In this document: positions 1 through 10,399 of the stretch, one piece after another
Position numbering within the stretch: position 1 is the stretch's first letter
Layout: each line of letters begins with the position of its first letter
Assembly: GCA_021234535.1 (NCBI GenBank)
Contig: CM037843.1
Coordinates: 16,709,911 to 16,773,910, forward strand
Direction: 5' to 3'
Length of the DNA stretch: 64,000 nt
Source of the DNA: Stichopus chloronotus
Lineage: Eukaryota; Echinodermata; Holothuroidea; Aspidochirotida; Stichopodidae
The notes under the pieces: model-generated
Databases searched by the model: none
Told to the model about the DNA's origin: nothing
Seen by the model: only the letters and a program-made list of their open reading frames with translations
Position numbers and translations under genes: made by a program

Positions 1-97
1 TGCGCTAGGGGACGATCCGGGGTCCCTGTTTCTCTTCATCTCTTGTATCACACTCTTCTGTACTAGCGCCACCCTCATTGTCATCTTCGTTCCCAAG
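1..97 (+). CDS. GABA-B receptor-like gene, exon encoding TM7 (partial gene)
   Basis: The window opens inside an exon reading from base 2 in phase 0. It encodes a short loop (ALGDDPGS), then one hydrophobic segment (about FLFISCITLFCTSATL) ending in IVIFVPK, then a canonical GTAAGA donor. The FVPK end after a final hydrophobic helix is characteristic of TM7 of metabotropic GABA-B receptors (class C GPCRs), which couple to Gi/o and act as obligate heterodimers at the plasma membrane. The next exon continues in phase 0 into a coiled coil, as in GABA-B subunits. The N-terminal Venus-flytrap domain and TM1-6 lie upstream of the window. I cannot tell subunit 1 from subunit 2, although the downstream sequence looks more like subunit 2. 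Another GABA-B-like orphan class C receptor is possible. Confidence 0.82.
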
Positions 98-422
98 GTA
101 AGAACAATCATAGGGTAAACGGTAAAGTCATGACGAAAAGCATCGACGTCACAACTTCTATAAATAGAACCGATTTTACGTCATTTATCCCTTCTTATAT
201 TGCTAATCATGAAAAGCCTTTATTCAGAATGTGTAGGAGTAAGCATTTCAGGAGTGCAAACTTCTACAAATAATGTAGGGTCACCCTCTGTGTCATTTAT
301 GTTGTTCGTTTTTTTTTTTTTTTTGAGGGGTGGGGGTTTTAAACAAACCTTACATACAAGATATTACTTCATTTATTTGATGTTAATTATTACATTTGTT
401 ATAGATAATATCTGTTTACAAG

Positions 423-566
423 GATCCGAAGGGCGAGAATGCTATTGCTACCAACACGATATCAAACAGTGAAAATCAAAGGACTACATTCACGTCTGAG
501 ACATCCGTCGCAGCTGTTAAGACCATTTCAGACGAGAATAAGTCACTCAGGGAGAAAATACTGGAG
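423..566 (+). CDS. GABA-B receptor-like gene, exon encoding cytoplasmic coiled-coil start
   Basis: This is a 144-nt exon (48 codons, phase 0 at both ends) between a ...TTTACAAG acceptor and a GTATGT donor. It encodes the juxtamembrane tail beginning DPKGENAIATNT. It then has a polar stretch with QRTTFTSETSV, resembling the QFTQ...TSTSV stretch of GABA-B subunit 2, and ends in SDENKSLREKILE, the first heptads of a coiled coil. In GABA-B receptors this region mediates heterodimer assembly and masks the ER-retention signal of the partner subunit. The preceding intron (98-422, 325 bp) contains only a T-tract. Confidence 0.78.
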
Positions 567-1454
567 GTATGTGTATCAACGGCGATCAAGATTTGAGCGT
601 TTCGAGTGCGTGCATGCACTCGCGCGTGTGTGGGGGGAGTGGGAATAAGTTAAGAAGTCAATGGAAAACGATTACCGTGATGTCACTCATGAATATGTAT
701 TTCTGTATACAATATCGTAAATACTCGACAACATTCTCAAATAAGTGGATTCCCTCTGGAAGAGAATATTAAAGGTCCGCCCGACGTAACGATGAGGATA
801 GTGTCCGTCAGCTACAGTTCGTGCCCTTCCATTCATATACCCTTGAATATCTATGGTCTCACGCTTCGAATATGAGTGGATATGAATATTCATCACACGC
901 CATAGATATGGAGTGCCTTTTGTGTGGAAGATGTACCAGGCGTTTATTTAAAGAGCATCCTTTCGGAAAAATTTAAAGGGACGCCCCCTCACTTTTCGGG
1001 CGCGTGGCCCTTTACATGAAATCAGTACGTTTAGGGCGGAACAAATGTCATAGGCAAAGAGAGAGACAGTTGCGTAGAATGATATACGTTTCATCTTTGG
1101 AAAATGTTTGAATACGTAGTGACATCATTATGTACGGATGGTTTTGTAGATGTCTTATGTGTATGACTAAAACTCACGTGTTTTTACCATTAAGAAGTAC
1201 TTAATTTACTACCCGTGCATGAAACAAGAAAAATAGCAAGACAGTAAAAGGTTAACCTTGCAGATATATTATATAGGCCTATATATGTACACTTTAGTTA
1301 AAGATTTAACAATAATGATAAGCAAAAAGCGCATAATTAGTCTGAAAGGAACTCACATGTTGACAATGTTCGGGAATGCCAGCGGGCCCTAAAGAAACTA
1401 TTTGTAAGGTCTCATAAAAATACATATTTCTTTCTTTTTTCTTTAAAATTTCAG
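567..1454 (+). other. Intron of the GABA-B receptor-like gene
   Basis: Intron of 888 bp between the coiled-coil exon and the final exon. It has a GTATGT donor and a pyrimidine-rich TTTCAG acceptor. I see no exon, repeat or RNA gene in it. Short ORFs on both strands look like chance. Confidence 0.7.
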
Positions 1455-1730
1455 TTACAGAAAGCTCTGGCCTCCACCAGTGTAAGTACCTCATCAATGG
1501 CACTGACACCCTCAGATGACGATCCACCAGGGACGGTCGAGTCCGACAATCAACCCGTGGCCCACCCTTCACCCAATGCGTCATACACCAATTCTGGATG
1601 CGGCACATGGATCGGTGGGCTCTCCGTGGGATGTGAAATAGGTCCTCATACTAGGAGATCAAGCGACAAGTACCGTGTTGATGACGTCGAAGGGCCTAAA
1701 ACACCCTCAAATAATACAAATGAATCTTAA
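1455..1730 (+). CDS. GABA-B receptor-like gene, last coding exon (C-terminal tail)
   Basis: This exon opens in phase 0 after TTTCAG with LQKALASTS, continuing the coiled coil of the previous exon. It runs 91 codons to TAA at 1728-1730. After the coiled coil the tail is low in hydrophobic residues and rich in Ser, Asp, Pro and Gly (for example TPSDDDPPGTVESD), typical of a disordered receptor tail. No PDZ-ligand motif is obvious: the chain ends NNTNES. A long A-rich run follows the stop. A decayed tandem copy of the second half of this exon and its 3' flank lies just downstream (2088-2530), so the present tail could itself have been reshaped by duplication. Confidence 0.75.
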   Translation, partial: LQKALASTSVSTSSMALTPSDDDPPGTVESDNQPVAHPSPNASYTNSGCGTWIGGLSVGCEIGPHTRRSSDKYRVDDVEGPKTPSNNTNES

Positions 1731-2530
1731 TTAAAAAAAAAAAAAGAAATACACGTAAAGGTAATTTACATATATGCAAACCAGAATGCCTCGGAATATA
1801 CAGTATATATCGGCACTACTGTATCGATCGCTTTTGAGCTATCTTCTGCATAAACTTTGTCTTGGAAAATGGTAATTCGTAATTGGACTGGAATGAAAAC
1901 ATTTGTGTCCGCTACCTCTACCACAACAATATGCACGCTGCATTATCTGAGACCTGTGATGGCATGTAACAAATATCTATGATCTGGGTAAACTCCAGAG
2001 GGAAAGAGAGAATACGATATAGTGAGTAAATGTGACACTAAAAACTTCGAAGAGTAAATATCTATTCGATTAATACGCCATGGGAAAGTGGGCTCTCTGT
2101 GGGATGCGAAATAGGCCCTCACGCTAGAGGACCAAGTAACAGGTACGATAGTTGATGAGGTCGATTGGCCTAAAACACCTCGATTACAAAACGAATCTTA
2201 ATACACGTAAAGGTCATTTACATATATGCAAAACCAGAATGCCTCGGAATGCATCGGCACTGCATCGAACACTTTCAGTTGGGCATTCTCCTGCACACTT
2301 TTTTCTTTTCTTGATGGGGGCATTGGACTGGAGTGGAAATATGTTTGTGCTCTCTCTAAACTTCAACAACATGACGGCTATACATTTTGTTAGAGGTGCA
2401 TTTGCATGTAAAACAAAGAAAAAAAAAAACAATGGAACTTTTTGGGTAGACAAGAGAGAAAGAGAGAACACATTGTCATATGTAAATGCGTGTCTTGAGT
2501 TTCGAAGAGTAAACATTCACTTCGCTTAAA
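1606..2530 (+). repeat. Tandem duplication (about 480 bp) of the receptor gene 3' end
   Basis: The block 1606-2087 (end of the last exon plus 3' flank) is repeated at 2088-2530. Shared landmarks are GGGCTCTCYGTGGGATG, then CCTAAAACACC...GAATCTTAA, then ATACACGTAAAGGT and CCAGAATGCCTCGGAAT. Both copies then have ATTGGACTGGA and TTCGAAGAGTAAA, and both end with a TTCG-rich boundary. The second copy has stops in the receptor frame (around 2152-2160) and many substitutions, so it is not a usable exon. A fragment of a third unit may start at about 2528 (a second TTCGAAGAGTGAA). Confidence 0.8.
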
Positions 2531-2694
2531 ACTGCAAGAGTGACTTCTTTCGAAGAGTGAATTTAGTTCTTGTAAGTTAGCAGTGACATTATATCAATGC
2601 ACTCTATTGCTGATGAATCCTGTCACGTTTTAGAAAGTCATTGCAGGTACCAAAAGAGAGAAACAAATATACACCCCCCATACATTGAAAATGT

Positions 2695-3005
2695 AACTCA
2701 CAGATATATGCCTAAGTCACATACATACGTCACATTGTGAGTCATAATTCGTAAATCACATGGGCCTTTATAAGTCACACATGTGTGTCACACAGCGTTG
2801 TAAGTCACATACATGAGTCTCATTTGTTTGTCACACATTTAGTCACATAAATAAGTCACATATGTGTGTCACATATGTAAGGCACATATTTAAGTCACAT
2901 ATGTATGTCACATATGTAAGTCACGTATAAAACACATGTATAAGTCACATGTGAGTCACAAAGGTTAATCACATATGTAAATCGCATAATGCAAGTCACA
3001 TATTT
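2695..3005 (+). repeat. Degenerate minisatellite, unit about AAGTCACATATGT
   Basis: Some 20 imperfect repeats of a 12-15 bp unit (variants of AAGTCACATATGTGTGTCACAT) run through this interval. The unit contains GTCAC and a CATATG palindrome. There is no coding potential. The flank 2531-2694 holds nothing recognisable. Confidence 0.85.
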
Positions 3006-3172
3006 CGTCCATGTTTGGTCTTTCACTTGATGTTATACAAGAAAACGTCATGCCACATTTGGAGCGTTCATATGGGAGCAACTAAGTATTGTTGCACAAT
3101 TGATGTGTCTATCCTTGTCGTTTCAACCTCTCTTTACTCATTCGTACATACATTACATGTTATCATATCAAT

Positions 3173-3553
3173 TTAAAGCTGGAATATGAGTCGCACTGGT
3201 AAATCGCTTGGTCATCTATCTTCGTCTATCGTCTGTGTTTCAGAGAAGAGAAAGCAAAGGAAAGGATCACGTGTCACAGAATCGGAAAGAGAACTATGCA
3301 CTCATCTTCCAGATATTTGAATATGAAAATTGTCTCGACGTTTTTGTTGGCCCTACAAAATTCAGATTCTCCAAGAAAACCCATCCGTTATTCACTGTTA
3401 CTTGAATTCAAACAGACCAATGGGAATGGATACGAATAATTCATGTATGCAAAACTGATTCTAAAATAATGTTTTTTTTTCTGTAGTGACTTTAACATAT
3501 TTGACTTTCGGTGGCAAAATATGACAAATTTTCAACACATATTCCAGCTTTAA
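3173..3553. mobile_element. MITE with TTAA target duplication (family A, copy 1)
   Basis: A 373-bp element (3177-3549) is bounded by inverted termini AGCTGGAATATG and CATATTCCAGCT. It is flanked on both sides by TTAA (3173-3176 and 3550-3553), the target duplication of piggyBac-type transposases. An inverted relative lies at 61308-61659, and the two interiors match over long blocks (for example around TCAAATATC and GACAATTTTCATATT). No transposase is encoded, so it is non-autonomous. The 65-codon ORF inside is not meaningful. Confidence 0.85.
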
Positions 3554-5605
3554 AGGCAACAAAAGGCAACAGACGTGAGAACACACATACGACACGTGCA
3601 GGGCTGCACAGTAGCAACTAGACTGGTCGTAGGATGGTCATCGGATTTTATTTTTGGTAATAATAATTATAAATAATAATGGGTTAGAAACGTGTGATCC
3701 CCTTCTTACTTCAAGGCTCTGTTGAACTAGGGGTAAATCAACAAACGAAGAAAATTGTTTATAACAAGTTAAGTTTGTAGCAGAATCCAGGTTGCAAAAG
3801 GAGATACAACTGCAAACTTGAATTTACACTATGTTGGACTTGATGGGTGTATACCAGGAAGAAGAAGAAGAAAAAAAAACTTTCAAGAGATATTAAAGAA
3901 TAATTCGATGTTATGAAAGGCTAAATAGAGTAGAGAAGCTGAGTAACAGGTAAAACTTTGTAGCGGTATACTAATGTACATCAAATAATAATTAAATGAG
4001 CCCACATATGCAATTATCAAAGACTAAAGAGTTTTATATTTAAACAGAAAGTTACATAACTGTGGCGATGTAATAACATTTCAGGGGTGGTGTTCCGGTT
4101 TGTGGGGGGGGGGGGTGTTGGGAAACACTTGACGTAGCAGCTGTCACATTTCTGTTTCTAACTAAGTAAAATAACGTTTGAATTTTAGTAAACAGGAACA
4201 GTATACACAGAGAAAACACATTTATATTTTGTCTTAACGTTAGTTGTCTCTTACATGTTACTATGTTTTCATTCTTTTCTATCTACACTTGACCAAATAT
4301 AAATAAACACTAGATCAATTGCCACTGTACTGTACAGTGTTGTTTGAATATTTCTTCAAGTCCGTCGACTGTCTTTCTATTCCTTGAAACCTGAGTCTGT
4401 TCCCTGATGTCACCGTGATTTCAGTCCCAAAAATTATAGACGAAATCTTAAATTGCCTTACCGTGTTTTTAACCAACACTGCCGAAGACGCTTCTTACTG
4501 CACGTTTTGCATCATGAAGAATAAATGGGGAATATAATAATATGGAGAGTGATACGGAAGTCTTTGAGAAAAAGAAAAATCTGATAGAAAGTTAAAAAAA
4601 AAAATCAAAGACAGATGATCTGAAACTGAGAGAAAATGAAAAAAAGTAAAGTAGGTTAGATAAGAAATGACCGAAACAATGATACAATTTCAGCCTCATA
4701 CATCTGTTGAACAAACAAAAATGTGTTGAAGTCTTTGAAGAATGTATCTCCTACGGTAATGTTTCCCAACCTTTTTGGACTCCCTGAGCGCCTGATTAGT
4801 GAAAGTCGCATGTCTCCTGTCGTATCCCTTTGGCAATCATAAGAAAAATGAAGAACCAACCCAAAACCCGTACTTATCAATTAAGTATCCATAACTTACA
4901 TATAATTAATGATGAAAATGTTCCCATTCAAGTTTATTAATATCATAGTACTATACTTTTCTTTTCAACTTTACCGAAGGGCTTCCCAGGCGTCACCTTT
5001 TAAAAGTTGTGATAAAGTTGCGATAATGGAAAAAAATCCATTTAATTTCATTGTAATTTATAGCTTCAACGACTTGAAAATATACGAAACAATACGATTA
5101 CACTATATATAATATCTGTGAGAAAAAAGTAGAACACAATTTTTCACAATGCTCAACCGACGATGATACAAGACCAAAAAAGAGTAATCTTTACTTAGTC
5201 TTTCATAACCTCGAAAGGTAAGATTCTCTTCATTATCACGCAGTACTTAAAATAATCGCATCCATGCAACAGAAAAAATCCCATAGTTTCTTGATTGAAT
5301 TAAAAATCACCGTCATTTGGTTTTACAAAGTATCCTGACCTGCAGTGGTGTGGCTAGGATTTTCGGAAGATTCCACCCAAACCGAATGCGACACTCCTCC
5401 TAGCTAGTCTTCACATATTTCTGCCCCTTCCTCCGTCTGAAAGTTCGCTCCCCTACTGCAGATTCCCGCTCCCTTTTCGAGATGCTTAGTCTTCTGCCGG
5501 ATTGGTAGATTCACATGTTACGGTGGTTACCCCCATCACCTGGTACAACCGGCCGTGTCGGCGTAAGACCACGTGACTGGGTTCTGGGGGGGCTGAAATC
5601 ATGTC
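3554..5605. other. Intergenic region, no gene seen
   Basis: AT-rich intergenic DNA between the receptor gene and the first galectin gene. It contains a G12 tract near 4107, an A-rich purine run near 3860, and a diverged stretch around 4745-4840 (TTTCCCAACCTTTTTGGACT) that looks like a repeat fragment. At 5345 the sequence CAGTGGTGTGGCTAGG resembles the terminus of hAT-type elements, but I found no matching second end. Confidence 0.5.
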
Positions 5606-5614
5606 TATTTATAG
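5606..5614 (+). promoter_or_regulatory. Candidate TATA box of galectin gene 1
   Basis: TATTTATAG lies at the edge of a relatively GC-rich block (5350-6000) about 2.9 kb upstream of the first coding exon. A transcript starting about 30 bp downstream could splice from a good donor, GAC|GTAAGT at 6052, to the acceptor at 8510-8511. This is inference from motif spacing only. Confidence 0.25.
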
Positions 5615-5639
5615 ACAGATCAAATTTCCCCATACGTCA

Positions 5640-8511
5640 TCACGAGACCTGTCTTTCTCATGCCTCAGCTAGCTGACATGACGTGAGCTGGCTGAAGTTC
5701 CTTTTGCCTACACCACCTTACAACAAGACACGTACACAAATCCCTGTTGGCCTAAGTTGTGATTTTACGACTTCAAGTTGGTTTCTTTGAGTTTGACTTC
5801 AGTTTGAAAGTTGCAGAGGTTGGTTTTCCTTGTTTCATTTCGTGGTTATGCTCAGATTCGCACGTTCATTTCGTTTAGATCTGTGTAGTGTTTTTACATT
5901 ACACCTACTGCATCGGCCTAGGCTAGGCTACCCCGGGCCTCCGAGGACGAAACTAGGCTAGGCGGCAGTAGGCCTAACGTTTTGGCCTAGCCTGTTAGTG
6001 TTTTATATTAGACTTGTCAAGTGGATGTGAAATAACTGGGAATAGCCAGACGTAAGTCATGCTTCCAGCCAAAGTTAAAACTTGCAATTGTGATTTCCTC
6101 ACGTTTGAAGTCACAGCCATGAGGAGCCTTAGTGCATCCAACTTATCCCTTTGGCCTTAATAAAAAGAATGTAGACAGGCTATGCAATGCCAATGGGCTG
6201 TAGGCCTGTGTATGGTAAACAGCTTCAAGGCCAGGCTAAACCCTTTTTTTTTTCAGGCCAGCTTAGCTAATAGTCAGTATGGAGTGACGATGGAATGCGC
6301 ACTATAAGGAAATCTATCGTTCGAAGTTTGTGACGAATTCCATCTACAAAAGTCTGAATGTTTCATTATGAATCAGTATTGTCTTAAATGAAGATGTATT
6401 CATTGAAGGGAAAATTGTGTGAAGGAACTGGAAATTATCCCTCTTTACGACAATTCAAAACAAAATTAGCTATCCCTAAGGTCTACATCTAGTGCGCACG
6501 CTGTTGCCACACCTAAGCCTTTAGAAGTTGTGATTTGGAATGTTAAGCTAGATGTACGTTTAACGGACTGCACAATCAGTGGCCACCATTCTATGCAGTA
6601 ATTATGTGGCTATGATGAAGTGCACATAGGTTGCCAATAAGCCTACAGTAAATTAAGCCCTATTTGGGTTGACGCTTTATTTAAGTCTTCCGAAGGTCAG
6701 TTTCTAAAATCTTCCAAAACTCATATGCTAGTGGGGGGTAGTGGTAGCAATTACCATCCTTCTGGGGTGGGGGGGGGTTGCAAATGTGTGATTAAAAGAG
6801 GGAATCAGTCCAGCCTTCAAACAGGGTTGTGTGCTCTGTTACATGGCCTAAGGTCATTACACTCCACTTCATAATGATTGTCCTGCTAACGTTAATTTTT
6901 CCCTTGTTAGCTGACTTGCCCACCGAGCGTCATCACTTATATGTCTCCAAATAACAAAATTTTCTCATCAATCTTCACACAAGAGAGGTGGCAATGATTC
7001 ACCTATCTGTAAAAGATTTTTGCTGTGTTCATCAACAAATGATGGAATTTTCACTGGCAATTTTGAAAGCAACAGTATGTTAAGCAAAGTAAAGAAAAAA
7101 ACTAGTTTCTCGTCTCCCACCCGCACAAATTTTCCTCCCGCACAAATTTTTTTTTGATCAAAAGATTTTTAACCGAAAATGTCATGTCCGGACTATGGGA
7201 ATCATCTCACCAAGTCTTTGGTGATGTCCTTGCAACATAGCACTCCTTGTAACAGTGATGAGGCATGAAAAAGAAAACAGTTTGCTGTGCTGATAATGTA
7301 CCTTCCAGGTTCTGCATTTAAAAAAAAGGACACCAAAAACCTTAAGTCCTTCCGCCTTATGGCTTTCAGTTCAAATGCATTTCAGACGGGATTTCAAAAG
7401 AAAATATCAGTAACTTTGGTAGGTGTAAAAAAGAGCAAGAAATCAGTCGAGGGACACTAGAATTGCAGCAATACTCGAGAATGTTGTGAACAGTCTTTTA
7501 GCTGTATGTTGGAACTTACAGTGATTGCTCAAAATGGTGTAATGATGGGAGAGAGACAGGTTACCTGTGGACAGGTGCTTTGGGCATTTTTAGACAGAAG
7601 GACAGATTTGGTAGCTGACATAAATTGCCTGCTTGTGACAGTGCTGTAGGTAGCACATAAGGATTGCTACTGAAATGATGGAAGTAGTTGACTTGCAGAT
7701 TGTGGGTGAGCCATGGACACATTGTTGTGTGTTTGGCTACAGAGGGATTTTGGTAGGTACTATCTGATTTTGAGAGGAAATGCATTTGAATGGCTCTGTT
7801 TGCATTGAGGATTTTCAAAGTCTAAGCCCAGTAACTTTCTGCAGACACTTTGGTAGGCCTATTCATCTTTTGTTTGTCATTTAATTACCGTTAAATTTAA
7901 ATATTTGCATGTGTGATTTTCTCAAAACAAAAATTAAATACTTGATGCAAATGCAATTGTTTAAGTAATTGCATGTTTTTTCTTAATTCATTCATTCACT
8001 AAATGTCTGCTATTCCTCTATTTAGTCTTTGCAAATCACTGAAACCAGTACCTTTGCAATAGCCAATCTACCTTGTCACTAACTCTCACCTTATCCACCT
8101 AAGTATAAAGAATAACCGTTATGGACTCAAGACTAGTGATCACTAATGATCTAGCCTAACTGTGTCGTCACTCTGCACATAAATTTATCTCCAAATTAAG
8201 TAACTGGTATTAGACTTGAGTGACAACGAAATTTAATCTTTTCCTGCATCTCACAGTTTGGAACTGAGACTTGGAATGCAAGACAGTGTTGCAAGTTGGT
8301 TACCTTTCTTTTGTCTTGAATAAGGGAGTCCTGGGTGATACAGTTTACTACAATAAACTCTGCAAATTACTCTTATAAGCCTAGCCCAGCTGTTTATCAT
8401 GTTTTGCCTGGACAGTCACAGCATATTACAGTACACCTAGGCAGGATATAGAGTACAGTAAGCAAACTAATTGTTTTGCACGGTAACTGTGCTTGTCTTC
8501 ATTTTAAACAG
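5640..8511 (+). other. Possible 5' leader exon and first intron of galectin gene 1
   Basis: A leader exon is needed because the first coding exon begins at a clear acceptor (TTTTAAACAG, ending at 8511) with 56 nt of untranslated sequence before its ATG. A candidate is about 5640-6051, ending in GTAAGT. The interval 5900-6000 is rich in TAGGCCT/GGCTAGGC words. The rest is featureless intronic DNA with a short poly(G) run near 6770. Confidence 0.35.
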
Positions 8512-8567
8512 CTCGTCTGTTGAAAGGTTACGATTCTTTGGCAAACAAAGGGAGTTAAACAACAACC

Positions 8568-8615
8568 ATGGCATACCCTTATCCACAAGGACAACAGAAC
8601 TATATAATGAATCCA
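8568..8615 (+). CDS. Tandem-repeat galectin (gene 1), coding exon 1 with start codon
   Basis: The exon spans 8512-8615 and the coding part is 8568-8615. The start is in good Kozak context (AACAACCATGGCA). It encodes 16 residues, MAYPYPQGQQNYIMNP, a short Pro/Gln/Tyr-rich N-terminus before the first lectin domain, and ends in phase 0 at GTGAGT. There is no signal peptide, as expected for galectins, which leave the cell by an unconventional route. The assembled protein would be about 310 residues: N-terminus 16, CRD1 141, linker 15, CRD2 138. Galectin gene 2 has the same arrangement, a short N-terminal exon ending in phase 0 at GTGAGT, which supports the start. Confidence 0.82.
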
Positions 8616-9235
8616 GTGAGTAGAATGTTTTCATTTTAGTATGTGTATTGCAACTACGGTATGTTCAAACATGTACAGTAGTTGAGCAGCACAGTCAGGT
8701 GCGTAGCTTTAGGGGGTGGGTGGGGGAGGGTTGTGGCATATGACTGTTGGCAAATGAGTGGTCCTCAAATCCTTAAATTTTCACTTATGCATAAAGGTGC
8801 CGCTAGGGTTTTCCATCCAACAACATACTGACCAGTGTCATTAAAGGTGCTTTAGGTTACCAAGGATATGAACGGAGATTTCTTGCGATCTAGCGGTGTT
8901 CTTTATTTAAAATTTTCTGGTAAACTGCATTTCAAGTGATGGTGGCATCCACTATGTTGGATGTTTCACCCAGAAACAAAAAGAAAAAAAATATCATTAC
9001 TTAAAGACTGTGAATTGTGGAGTTACATTTCATTCAAATCTAACATCAAATGTAGCACCATCTGGAGTTAAGACTCTCCTATGAATGCAAACAGTTTCAA
9101 AATGGGATAACCCTCCTCTTTGACCCCTCCTCCCAGGACAGCCATCATTCATTCACAAGCCATTGTAAAAAAAAAAACTCCTTTGCAATAGACCTGAATC
9201 GCCTGGACTCTGAAACCTCTTACAAATTTAGCAAA

Positions 9236-9931
9236 ATGTCAAAAGGCAGATGGGGCAACCATCTCCCCCAGGTCAGCGTCCACCTGGTCATGCATCTCTA
9301 TTCTGCTTCACATATCCCTCCACTTTCAAATAGGAATAAAAAAACTGGATACTTTCCGTACATTGACAATGCAGTTTATCAGACCATCTGTTTCACCATT
9401 GGTAGTAAGTTTTCCTTCCTTTCGATATGCTCTGGGACGACTGCAAAAGTTTTATTTTGTCTTTTTAATTTCCTGGATTTGATTAGACCAGTCATTCCCT
9501 GCATTTTTGGTTCTGTCCATTCTGTTGCAGCGGCGGTTGAACCCAGAAGGAAGGGAGGGGAGGGGGGGGGGAATGAGACTCAGTCTCTCAATGAAAAAAC
9601 TGAGCTAAAGTTATGTTTAGCTCCCTCCCCCCACCCTTCATCACATCATTTGCACTTCTGTGTTAGGGTATACAAATTAAGAATTTCATGTATTCAGTGT
9701 TTTTCCTGCCTTTATTTGTTTTTTAATGTAAGATCTGTAAAGTATGTATACCTGCTCAATAACCATATCCATGTGGTTTGGAATAGTGGAAACACTTTCT
9801 CTTGTCTTCATGGTGGGTGGGGAGGGGCAACTGATAAACTTTCTTCTCTGCTAAGAAGGGACAGTGTGATAAGTTTTGGTTATCTCTTAAACCACAAAGC
9901 CTGGTTTTCAGTGACTTTTAAATTGAACTAA
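9236..9931 (+). other. Orphan 231-codon ORF inside galectin intron 1
   Basis: A single uninterrupted reading frame of 231 codons lies within intron 1 on the same strand. No known domain is recognised. The composition (many Phe, Leu, Cys, Val, Ser and His, plus a Gly/Glu run from a purine tract at 9545-9570) is what a T-rich non-coding strand would give, and T-richness lowers the stop frequency. The length is still unusual for this base composition. A processed copy of an unknown gene, a transposable-element fragment or chance remain open. Confidence 0.2.
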
Positions 9932-9967
9932 GATATAACCATGGGTTGATCTCAAATGATGAACTGT

Positions 9968-10145
9968 GCAGGTATAGTACTTTGTACTATTCTCTGCTTG
10001 TGTAGTGCTGTGTGCTGTCCTGTTCAGGTACAGTATAGTGAGTTCTAATAGTATTATTCTATGCAGGTATATAGACTTTGTACTACTCTCGGCAGGTGCA
10101 GTGCTTTTTTTCTGTTACGTGCATCAGATACAGTACTTTGCAATG
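9968..10145 (+). repeat. Degenerate tandem repeat (GCAGGTA-AGTACTTTGTACTATTCT)
   Basis: Four or five imperfect copies of a unit of roughly 35-40 bp containing CAGGTAYAGTACTTTGTACT are visible in intron 1 of galectin gene 1. It has no coding meaning. Confidence 0.55.
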
Positions 10146-10310
10146 CAGATATTTTGTCATGTGATTCTCTTTCTTTGAAGTACATGTTCACTTCACGATT
10201 GCAGTGATCTGTCAAAAAGATGAGACTTTAAATGTTTCAACGATTTTCATCGTGCAGAAATTGTACTTCAAATACGACATCTCATTTATGGCTTTTTTTT
10301 TCTCCACTAG

Positions 10311-10399
10311 CCAATCCCCTTTATTGGATCCATTCCAAATGGGGTCAAACCAGGCAGCTTGATTTATGTTCAAGGTTTTGTCCCTGCTGGTGCTCAAAG
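10311..10399 (+). CDS. Galectin gene 1, CRD1 first exon
   Basis: This 89-nt exon lies between TCCACTAG and GTAGAG. It enters in phase 0 and leaves in phase 2. It encodes PIPFIGSIPNGVKPG, then SLIYVQGFVPAGAQ and the first two bases of Arg. This is the N-terminal beta-strand region of a galectin carbohydrate-recognition domain, with the usual pattern of Pro-Gly, a strand, G-x-V-P-x-G-A, then R-F. The equivalent exon of CRD2 (22201-22289) is also exactly 89 nt with the same phases. Confidence 0.9.

Noticed and set aside
5344..5365. CAGTGGTGTGGCTAGG resembling a hAT left end
   Set aside because: No matching right end or target duplication found downstream.
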